Of a DNA stretch of 64,000 nt, positions 45,517-56,160 are shown one piece after another. Positions within the stretch are counted from its first letter, which is position 1; each line of letters opens with the position of its first letter. Source of the stretch: Calendula officinalis (Eukaryota; Streptophyta; Magnoliopsida; Asterales; Asteraceae); the NCBI GenBank assembly GCA_963853835.1, contig OY970823.1:57501-121500 (forward strand), given 5' to 3'. The position numbers were made by a program, and so were the translations under genes. Below the pieces are notes generated by a model. The model made no database searches. It was not told where the DNA came from and saw only the letters and a list, made by a program, of their open reading frames with translations.

Positions 45517-47174
45517 TGTAACGACCCGAATTTTTGTAAATAAATAAATTGTACAAAAATATGATAAATAAGGATAAATCGTTTAAATAACATAGGAATT
45601 GGTTTCGTGTCGTTTGGACACCGTACGAGAAAGTTAAGGGCAAAACCGAGTCGAGTCAAGGTTGAAAAAGTGCAGCCTTGCTGTCGGAGGGACTTCGCGA
45701 CGCGAAGTATTGGTCACGATCGGGAACACGGACCAGGGAGTTTGGCCTTTCATCGTGAAATAGTTCCCGCCAGCATAACGATCGCGAACTATGCGAGTGG
45801 GAAAGAGTTCGCGTCGCGAACTTTGGTAGCGATCGCGAACTTTGGGAGATACCAGCATTTAAGACGGGAATCTTCATTTATTACACACTTTAAACCCTAG
45901 TTTTCCCCCCTCATTGTGTGTGAACGATTTCTGGAGCATAAGGGTCGTTTGGAGCTTAATCTTCATCAAATCTTGGTGATTCTTGTTCCTAGTTGAAGAT
46001 CTAAGGTAAATCTCCATCTCTCTTGTGTTAAAAGTCTTAGATTTGAGTATGGAAGCTTGAATCATAAACCCTAGTTATGGATTTGTTCATGAATGGTTAA
46101 ATGGAAGTGAAATAACTTAGATCTATGGTATTTTAGCAAGGAAAATGTGGTCATGTTATGAATACATGAAAATATGGTGATTTATGGACTTAGGGTTTGG
46201 TAATTTTGGGAAAATGGTGCTAGTAGTTAACTAGCCATAGATTATGTAGTTAGTATAGATGAATAATGCAAACCATTGTATTGGTTTTGATATAGATTGT
46301 CGGTTGGAGGATTTGAGGCATTCAAATCTTGGAAAGTGATATTGGTGTTCAAGTAAACACAACATTGGATAAGCTTGGCAAAGGTGAGTACATGTGAACT
46401 TTCAAACTGGGTACATAGCTAGTAAATGTTTTTATGATTAAATGATTTTGTCGAGTCTTTAAGTAATTTAGTCATTTATGTGATTTATGATGAATTGCTT
46501 GTATGATGATGAAATGATTGATTGAATGAGAAATGATGGAGCTATAAGCTCATAACGATAAAAGATAAGTAATGATGACGATGATGATGTCCCTAGGGCC
46601 GTAGTAGATTGGAGGCATTCCGGTTATTACGGTACCTTAAGGTTAGTGGTAGATTGGAGGCATTCCGATTACCCAATACCTATGAGACCCGGTAGATTGG
46701 AGGCATTCCGATTACCGTGGAAATGATGGTCTTGATAGATTGGAGGCATTCCGATTATCTTGACATTGGCCAATGATGAAAGTGATAAAGTGACCCAAAA
46801 CAAACTTAATAATATTATTTTAAGATTAAATGATATTATTTGACTATGTGTTTATCGGGTCTAAAACCCATGTATCTCACGAGGCAATTTTTTCTCACGT
46901 ACTATGTTTGTGTTTTTGCTATGTATTCAGGTTCCGGATCGAAGATCTAGGAGGCCCGTTTAGAAGAGGCCTTGTTGAGATTAGCTCGGTGTTGATTATT
47001 AGAGTCCTTATCCTATGGTTAAGATATAATTTGTAACACCGTTTTTGTAAACTCTGATAATCTCGAACAAGAAACCTTTTCGTTTTTGTAAAACCGGTAT
47101 TTGACACCGATACATTATTATGTATTTTGGATTAAATGTTATTTAAATATTGTTTTGAAAATTGAGGTGTTACA
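45517..47174 (+). repeat. 5' LTR of the complete Tekay element
   Basis: TGTAACGACCCGAATTT to ATTGAGGTGTTACA. Palindromic CpG motifs (CTTCGCGACGCGAAG, GTTCGCGTCGCGAAC) lie at 45700-45845. Four copies of TAGATTGGAGGCATTCCG occur at about 46607-46752. Confidence 0.97.
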
Positions 47175-47177
47175 ACT

Positions 47178-47189
47178 TGGTATCAGAGC
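47178..47189 (+). promoter_or_regulatory. Primer-binding site TGGTATCAGAGC
   Basis: Perfect consensus 3 nt after the 5' LTR. Confidence 0.9.
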
Positions 47190-47412
47190 TATAGTTTAAG
47201 TGAACTAGGTTGAGTTGACCATCCTAGACTTAAACTGAGCTAGTAGGACCGTAGGTTCCATAGGATACTTGTGAAATGGCTATTGAGACCTTAAGTGTAG
47301 GTTCAATAGGGTTGACCTTGGAGGATTAGGTCATGTTTGGTTTTGGGACGGTCAACATTACCGTTACTTTGATAAATTGACTTCTAAATGATTAATGTCT
47401 TATTATAGCAAA

Positions 47413-50400
47413 ATGGTGTGAACTAGAAGTACAAGAGGCCCACTTGATCAAGAGCAAGATTCGAACAACATTGTCGAACCGGTGTTTGGTCCTCCACCTC
47501 GGGAAGGGGAGGAAAATTCGGGTGTTGAAAGGAATACTCACACCCCGGTCACCGTAGAACACCTCCAAACTATGTTCAATCAAATGAGGGACATAGTGAA
47601 CGAGGATGTGAACCGACTTCTCAATGAGCATAGGGCACGTGAAAGGCGGGAGGAATCTCCACCCCGCACGAAGAGCAAGTCGAGTAGCGTTGCTCAAACT
47701 GAAAAGTCTTCAACTGAGGAAGAAAGTGACCCCGAGCTGAGGGAAAGAAAGGGTTGTACTTATAAGAGTTTTATGGCTTTCAAGCCCGATAACTACTATG
47801 GTAGCTCCGAACCGAAAGTCACGATCCGTTGGATCCGTGAAACCGAGCAAGTCCTTGAAGCTAGTAAATGCAAGGAAGGTGACATGGTGATTTATGCTTC
47901 CCGGTTGATGAAGGACGAGGCCGTCGTGTGGTGGGATACTTTGTATGAAACGTTGGGAAAGAGGGCGATGTACAAGATGACTTGGGATGAGTTTGTGAAA
48001 CGGTTGAAGGCAAAGTTTTGCCCCGAGAGAAACTTGGAAAAACTTCAAGAGGAGTTTGTACATCTGAAGAAAGGTGGTTTGAGTGTCGATGAGTACACTA
48101 AGAAATTCACGGGATTAATCCCGTTTGTGATCAAATTGTATCCGGATGAGAGATCCCGGATTGTTCGTTATGCTAATGGACTCCCGTGGGAGTATGAATT
48201 GGAGGTTAAAAGGGCCGCCACACTCGATGAGGCTATCGGTGCGGCGAGAAATGTTGAAGAGGTTGGCCAAAGAAGAATCAACGAGAGGCCAAAGTTTGAA
48301 AAGTTTGAGAAGAAGAAGTTTGAGGGGAGCTCGGGTTCGGTGAAGAAGGGAAAGTTCACCCCGACCTTCTCTAAACAATCGAGTGTTGGTGCTTGTAAGA
48401 AGTGTGGCAAAGACCACAAGCGAGAATGTTTGGTGGACTCAAAGTCGTGTTTCAAGTGTGGAAGGCCGGGACATTTGGCAAGGGATTTCCGGGTCAAACC
48501 GTTGGATGAAATCGAGTGCTATTCGTGCCATGAAAAAGGGCACTATAGCAATGCATGCCCGAAGAAGGGAAGTGAGACCATGGTGTCGACCGCTCAAAAG
48601 AAAGCGGAGCCGACAAAGGTCAAGGGACGGTCCTTCCAACTTACCCGAGAAGAAGCCAAGGAGGCCCACAATGTCGTTTCAGGTACCCTACTCGTAAATT
48701 CTATTCCCGCCCGGATCTTATTTGACTCGGGTGCTACTTATTCGTTTGTGTCACATGATTTTGTTGTGATGTTGAATGTGCCATTAGAACTTCTTGATGA
48801 AATTTATGATATAGAAATTGCGGATGGTAAGACCTCCATAGTTCAACATATGTGTCGGAATTGTGAATTGGAAATAGATGGGAGAAAGTTTAAGGTGAAT
48901 TTATTACCCATGGAAATTGCGGGTTTTGATATAGTTATAGGTATGGATTGGTTGGGTGAGAATCAAGCAAAGATTTTATGTGGGAAGAAGATAGTCTCGA
49001 TAAGGACTCCCGACAATGAAAAAGTTTATGTGTATGGTGAGAGACGACACCATTCGCCATGTCTTATGACCGCGGTTAAAGCTAGGAAATGTTTGGCCAA
49101 AGGGTGTTCGTCCTTTTTAGCATATGTATTAGATGGAAGGAAAGAGAAGAAGGCGGTGGAAAATGTAAAGGTGATTCGGGATTTTCCCGAGGTATTTCCC
49201 GACGATTTACCGGGATTGCCACCGGAGAGGCAAGTAGAATTCCGTATTGATTTAGTTTCGGGAGCGACGCCGATAGCTCGTGCTCCATACCGTTTGGCTC
49301 CCACCGAAATGCGGGAATTGATGTCCCAATTGCAAGAGTTACTCGACAAAGGATTTATTCGTCCTAGCTCGTCTCCATGGGGTGCTCCCGTATTGTTTGT
49401 TAAGAAGAAAGACGGTTCAATGAGAATGTGCATTGACTACCGAGAGTTGAACAAGATGACTATTAAGAACCGATACCCATTGCCTAGAATCGACGACTTG
49501 TTCGATCAACTTCAAGGTGCCGACTATTTCTCGAAGATCGATTTGAGATCGGGTTACCATCAAGTTCGAGTGAAGGAAGGAGATACCGAGAAGACGGCGT
49601 TTCGTACTCGTTATGGGCATTACGAGTTTTTGGTGATGCCATTTGGGTTGACTAATGCACCGGCCATTTTTATGGATCTTATGAATTGGGTTTGCAAACC
49701 ATTCCTCGACAAGTTTCTTATCGTATTTATTGACGATATTCTTATTTATTCAAAAACCGAAGAAGAACACGAGAGTCATCTAAGACAAACGTTAGAAGTG
49801 TTACAACGAGAGAAATTGTATGCTAAGTTTTCTAAGTGTGAATTTTGGATTCGAGAAGTCCAATTCCTTGGTCATGTCGTGTCCCGAGAAGGAATCAAAG
49901 TTGACCCGTCAAAGATTGAAGCGGTTACGAAGTGGGAACCGCCACGAACTCCAACCGAAGTGAGAAGTTTTCTCGGCCTTGCCGGATATTACCGTCGATT
50001 CATTCAAGACTTTTCTCGAGTGGCGACACCACTCACATTGTTGACCCGAAAGAGTAGTGAGTTCGTGTGGGGAGAAAAGGAAGAAAGAGCATTCGCCACA
50101 TTGAAAGAAAAATTGTGTAACGCCCCGGTTCTCACGTTACCCGAAGGGATGGAAGATTTCGTCGTGTATAGTGATGCTTCACATAAAGGTTTGGGTTGTG
50201 TTTTGATGCAACGGGGGAAAGTGATTGCCTACGCCTCGAGACAACTAAAGAATGCGGAAGAAAGATACACGACTCACGATTTAGAATTGGCGGCGATAGT
50301 GTTTGCTTTGAAGTTATGGAGACACTACTTGTATGGTACAAGGTGTACGTTGTATACGGATCACAAAAGTCTTCAATATGTTTTCACTCAAAAGGACCTA

Positions 50401-52014
50401 AATATGAGGCAAAGAAGATGGATCGAATTGATACAAGATTATGATTGTGAAATTGTCTACCATGCGGGGAAGGCCAACGTGGTAGCCGACGCCTTGAGCC
50501 GAAAGGTGTACGAAAAGCCGATTAAGGGAAAACTAACACGTATTGAAGTAGTCTCGAGTATAGTAGAACGAATCAAGAATGCCCAACGGGAAGTGATGGA
50601 AAAAGATGAGTTAAGGCAAGAACGATTGGGAAAGAACCAACATTTTGTGGAAAACAAGCAAGGGTTGAAAAACGTTGGTGGTCGAATATGGGTTCCCAAG
50701 TTCGGGGGTACCCGAAAGGAGTTATTAACCGATGTTCATAAGTCTAAGTATTCGATCCACCCGGGAAGTACAAAAACGTATCAAGATATGAAGAAGATGT
50801 ATTGGTGGCCCGGGATGAAGGCAAGAGTGGCAAAGTATATTTCTAAGTGTGCCACGTGTGCACAAGTAAAAGCCGAGCATCAAGTACCTTACGGGGTAGC
50901 TCAATCGTTACAAATCCCGGCCGGAAAATGGGATGATATAACAATGGATTTTATTGTTGGATTGCCAAAAACGAGCAAGAATCACGACACCATTTGGGTC
51001 ATAGTTGATCGGTTGACCAAAAGTGCATTATTCTTGGCAATTCGGGAAACCATGCCACTTGAGAAGTTGGCAAAGTTGTATGTGGATGAAGTAGTAAGAC
51101 TTCATGGAGTCCCGTTGTCGATTGTGTCCGATAGAGACGCGAGGTTTACCTCGAGATTTTGGAGATCGTTGCAAGAGGAGTTGGGAACGAAGTTGCGGTT
51201 GAGTACGGCTTACCACCCGCATACCGATGGTCAAAGTGAGAGAACTATCCAAACGGTTGAAGATATGCTAAGATCGTGTGTGCTAGACTTTGGGGGTAAA
51301 TGGGACGAACATTTACCGTTAGTAGAGTTCTCCTACAATAATAGTTACCAGTCGACCGTTAAAATGCCGCCTTATGAGGCGTTGTATGGAAGGAAATGTA
51401 GGACCCCATCGTGTTGGCTTGAGGCGGGAGAGACGAAACTCACGGGTCCCGAGATTGTGAAGTTGACCAATGAAAAGATTGGAATAATCCAAACCAATAT
51501 GAAAATCGCCCAAGATCGACAAAGAAGCTACTCGGGTTTGAAAAAGAGGCCATATGATTTGAACGTGGGAGACATGGTGATGTTGAAAGTATCACCTTGG
51601 AAAGGCGTGATGCGGTTTGGTAAGAAAGGCAAATTGAGCCCAAGGTATGTTGGCCCGTTTAAGATTTTGAAACGGGTCGGTTTGCAAGCTTTCAAGTTAG
51701 AACTCCCACCCGAACTTCAAGGTGTTCACGATACGTTTCATGTAAGTTATTTGAAGAAGTTCGTGGGTGAGGTTGAAAATATAATTCCGTTACAAGAGTT
51801 GCGGGTTGATGCCCCGAACCGATTGGTTGAGGAACCCGAAGCCATACTAGAGTCAAAAACCAAGAAACTTCGGAATAAGGAAATTGAATTGGTGTTGGTC
51901 AAGTGGAAGCATTCACTTGGGCCGAACTTGACTTGGGAAGTCAAGGATGAGATTCGGAAAAGATACCCGAACTTTGTGATTTATGATGAGATTCCGAGGA
52001 CGGAATCTCCTTAA
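47413..52014 (+). CDS. Gag-pol polyprotein of Tekay element, stop at codon 3
   Basis: The expected start ATG at 47413 is followed after one codon by TGA (47419-47421); the frame is then open from 47422 to TAA 52012-52014. The first in-frame ATG after the stop is at 47572. Counting from 47482: capsid about 80-215 (SEPKVTIRWIRETEQVLE); two CCHC knuckles near 320-360, the first with Phe in place of its last Cys (CFKCGRPGHLARDF), the second intact (CYSCHEKGHYSNAC); protease about 412 (LFDSGATYSFVS); RT with FIDDILIYS about 749; RNase H about 894 (VYSDASHKGLG); integrase finger about 1086-1130 and catalytic D, D, E at about 1154, 1214 and 1250; chromodomain-like tail about 1450-1505 (VLVKWKHSLGPNLTWE). 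Copies itself through RNA; the chromodomain of this clade targets heterochromatin. Confidence 0.95.
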
Positions 52015-52023
52015 GGGGTGGAT
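52013..52023 (+). promoter_or_regulatory. Polypurine tract
   Basis: AAGGGGTGGAT directly before the 3' LTR, overlapping the gag-pol stop codon. Confidence 0.75.
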
Positions 52024-52026
52024 AGT

Positions 52027-53684
52027 TGTAACGACCCGAATTTTTGTAAATAAATAAATTGTACAAAAATATGATAAATAAGGATAAATCGTTTAAATAA
52101 CGTAGGAATTGGTTTCGTGTCGTTTGGACACCGTACGAGAAAGTTAAGGGCAAAACCGAGTCGAGTCAAGGTTGAAAAAGTGCAGCCTTGCTGTCGGAGG
52201 GACTTCGCGACGCGAAGTATTGGTCACGATCGGGAACACGGACCAGGGAGTTTGGCCTTTCATCGTGAAATAGTTCCCGCCAGCATAACGATCGCGAACT
52301 ATGCGAGTGGGAAAGAGTTCGCGTCGCGAACTTTGGTAGCGATCGCGAACTTTGGGCGATACCAGCATTTAAGACGGGAATCTTCATTTATTACACACTT
52401 TAAACCCTAGTTTTTCCCCCTCATTGTGTGTGAACGATTTCTGGAGCATAAGGGTCGTTTGGAGCTTAATCTTCATCAAATCTTGGTGATTCTTGTTCCT
52501 AGTTGAAGATCTAAGGTAAATCTCCATCTCTCTTGTGTTAAAAGTCTTAGATTTGAGTATGGAAGCCTGAATCATAAACCCTAGTTATGGATTTGTTCAT
52601 GAATGGTTAAATGGAAGTGAAATAACTTAGATCTATGGTATTTTAGCAAGGAAAATGTGGTCATGTTATGAATACATGAAAATATGGTGATTTATGAACT
52701 TAGGGTTTGGTAATTTTGGGAAAATGGTGCTAGTAGTTAACTAGCCATAGATTATGTAGTTAGTATAGATGAATAATGCAAACCATTGTATTGGTTTTGA
52801 TATAGATTGTCGGTTGGAGGATTTGAGGCATTCAAATCTTGGAAAGTGATATTGGTGTTCAAGGAAACACAACATTGGATAAGCTTGGCAAAGGTGAGTA
52901 CATGTGAACTTTCAAACTGGGTAAATAGCTAGTAAATGTTTTTATGATTAAATGATTTTGTCGAGTCTTTAAGTAATTTAGTCATTTATGTGATTTATGA
53001 TGAATTGCTTGTATGATGATGAAATGATTGATTGAATGAGAAATGATGGAGCTATAAGCTCGTAACAATAAAAGATAAGTAATGATGACGATGATGATGT
53101 CCCTAGGGCCGTAGTAGATTGGAGGCATTCCGGTTATTACGGTACCTTAAGGTTAGTGGTAGATTGGAGGCATTCCGATTACCCAATACCTATGAGACCC
53201 GGTAGATTGGAGGCATTCCGATTACCGTGGAAATGATGGTCTTGATAGATTGGAGGCATTCTGATTATCTTGACATTGGCCAATGATGAAAGTGATAAAG
53301 TGACCCAAAACAAACTTAATAATATTATTTTAAGATTAAATGATATTATTTGACTATGTGTTTATCGGGTCTAAAACCCATGTATCTCACGAGGCAATTT
53401 TGTCTCACGTACTATGTTTGTGTTTTTGCTATGTATTCAGGTTCGGGATCGAAGATCTAGGAGGCCCGTTTAGAAGAGGCCTTGTTGAGATTAGCTCGGT
53501 GTTGATGATTAGAGTCCTTATCCTATGGTTAAGATATAATTTGTAACACCGTTTTTGTAAACTCTGATAATCTCGAACAAGAAACCTTTTCGTTTTTGTA
53601 AAACCGGTATTTGACACCGATACATTATTATGTATTTTGGATTAAATGTTATTTAAATATTGTTTTGAAAATTGAGGTGTTACA
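52027..53684 (+). repeat. 3' LTR of the complete Tekay element
   Basis: 1658 bp, the same length as the 5' LTR, with about 13 substitutions noted by eye, for example at 52092, 52357 and 53402. Confidence 0.97.
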
Positions 53685-53938
53685 CGCAAGTACCCTTATT
53701 TACCCCTATCATTGTGTACTACCCATCATTTTCCAATCTTTTAAAAAGTTATTACCAATCTATAATTTAATAATAAATCTTTAGAGCTAAAAGAAGAAGT
53801 GATTATGTTGTGTATTTAGAAGTTATTTTGTGTGCTTTAAATGATTTGAATATTTTTGGTAGTTAAATACGAATTAAAACACTAACAAAGTTTCCCTGGT
53901 TGAAATTAAAAGGTTGGTTGTTGTTGTTGGCAAAAGTG

Positions 53939-54873
53939 ATGGCTGGTGAAAAGAAGCACAAGAAATTGAAAAGATACCCAGAAGAAATTGGTTTTAAAAA
54001 GTCACCAAAACAGCTTGGGGCCATTAGCATGAGAGACGCATCTACAAGTTGGCTAGTGGATGAAAAAAAGCTAGCAAGGGCGATCATGGGGGTCTGCTCA
54101 GCCTCAGCCTCAGCCTCAGCCTCAGCCTCAGCCTCAGCTTCAGCTTCAGCTTCAGCTGTTGATATAAATTCAATGAAACAAGAAGAAAATAATGTTGCTT
54201 TGATTTTGTCTAATAAGATAACCGAAGTTAAATTCCTCCCCACAAATGACATGCGAATGGTGGTTGCGGGGAACGTGTTTCGGAATGTTGCATTTTGGAA
54301 CATCGACTCAGACGATGGGATTTATGTCTTTTACCCACATTCAGGGGCTGTTTCCGGCATTTCCATTCACCCTTTTTCATTGTCCAATGTACCCAATTAT
54401 TTCCATCTCTCATTTTCATATCTTGTTTAACACAAATATGTATAATGTACTTAAATGATGCAGATAATTAGTAGCTGTTACAATGGATTCATACGCGTAT
54501 TGGATGTAGAAAAGGAGAGTTTTGGTGTGGCTTATTACAACAGGGAGGACCGAATCTGTTGCTTGAGCAGAGCGTGTAACGATGCCAACTCTTTGTTGTT
54601 TGGGGAGGGTTATGGAGGCCTTGGTAGTCTGGATCTACGCTCTTCACACCCTTCACTGCTGTGGAACTTACACGCGGATAAGATTAACACCCTCGATTTC
54701 AACTCCCAAAATACAAATTTAATGGCAACTAGTTCTAAAGATGGCACCGCCTGCATTTGGGATTTGAGAAAACTCGACCACCTTCATCCAAAATCTCTTA
54801 AGACGGCTAAGCGCAAGGAAGATGTCAATTCTGCTTATTTTTCTCCTTCTGGAGTCCTTGTTGCCACCACAAG
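53939..54873 (+). CDS. WD40 protein, WDR76-like (first exons only)
   Basis: Exon 1 53939-54388 (ATG chosen for MAGEKKHKK; an in-frame ATG at 53900 also exists), intron 54389-54463 (GTACCC...GATGCAG), exon 2 54464-54873 ending at GTACGT. It encodes WD40 blades matching plant WDR76/DDB2-related proteins: VAGNVFRNVAFWNID, GIYVFYPHSGAVSGISIHP, SCYNGFIRVLDVEK, LLFGEGYGGLGSLDLR, INTLDFNSQNTNLMATSSKDGTACIWDLR, NSAYFSPSGVLVATT. The family binds chromatin and is linked to DNA-damage and histone functions. The N-terminal region is unusually short and contains a (Ser-Ala)n run from TCAGCC/TCAGCT repeats. The remaining blades are not in the window: the intron after 54873 is filled with transposons to 64000. 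Either a gene with a huge intron or a 3'-truncated copy. Confidence 0.75.
54096..54158 (+). repeat. Hexanucleotide repeat in coding sequence
   Basis: (GCCTCA)n changing to (GCTTCA)n, about ten units, encoding alternating Ser-Ala in the WDR76-like exon 1. In-frame expansion; likely length-variable. Confidence 0.9.
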
Positions 54874-54937
54874 GTACGTAATCATGCATGTATCAAATCT
54901 AGTAATTTATCAATCAATCGATCCATCTCTTATGTGT

Positions 54938-55545
<608 letters not shown>

Positions 55546-55621
55546 GTGAGTTCCATTGAGAATTAATATATTAGGTGAGAATGTGAGAATAGATCTCAGC
55601 CTCTCATCTCCAAATATCCCT

Positions 55622-55628
55622 CACGCGC
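55622..55628 (+). promoter_or_regulatory. FHY3/FAR1-type binding motif CACGCGC
   Basis: CACGCGC is the published core site (FBS) bound by the domesticated FHY3/FAR1 proteins. Here it lies 80 bp inside the left end of an element that encodes a FAR1-type protein. Could be chance, but placement fits a transposase site. Confidence 0.45.
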
Positions 55629-56160
55629 GCTTTTTAAATGATCAAGGGCAAGATGGTAATTTGCGCTGCTGGAGATACTTTGTTAGTTGCGTCAAAGATT
55701 CATTATCGCTCTTCTGAATCATAAATCGATCTCTTATCACAAATTGCTCTCTGAATCATAAATCGCTCTCTTAATCAAGGATTCATAATCAAGTTTTTTT
55801 TAGTATGAATCATAAATCGTTCAGGTAAACTTAATCAAAATCTATTCTATTCTTTCTAATTTAGTTGTCGTTTTCATAGTTTTAGCCGAATCAAATTAAC
55901 GCAATCGATTTTTGCGATTTATCAAATCAACGCGATCGATCATTGCGATTTATCAAATCATCGCAATGAATCAAATTGTCTAATCTGATTTCGTTTTTTT
56001 TAGGTTTTTTTTGCTGTTAAAACTATTTTAGTTCATCAGTTATCGCAAATCAACTTAATAGATAATTGTCGCAGTTTAACTTAATTTTGTTTTTTTGAAA
56101 TCCTTTTTCCAGCTTAATTGTTAATTTTTTTATTTAATTATTGCAGGTTTGTATTTTGAA

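Larger units (their letters stand above)
45517..53684 (+). mobile_element. Complete Tekay-like Ty3/gypsy retrotransposon (8168 bp)
   Basis: Two LTRs of exactly 1658 bp, a primer-binding site, one long gag-pol frame, a polypurine tract and a perfect 5-bp target duplication CGCAA (45512-45516 and 53685-53689). By eye the LTRs differ at about 13 sites (under 1%), indicating recent insertion. It is closely related to the dead copies at 16362-21343 and, more distantly, 29583-35022. Its insertion leaves its right end 254 bp upstream of the WDR76-like ATG. Confidence 0.97.

Noticed and set aside
53863..54303. Glu-Ala repeat frame opposite the WD40 exon
   Set aside because: Antisense of the Ser-Ala hexanucleotide repeat; the plus strand has splice sites and WD40 motifs.
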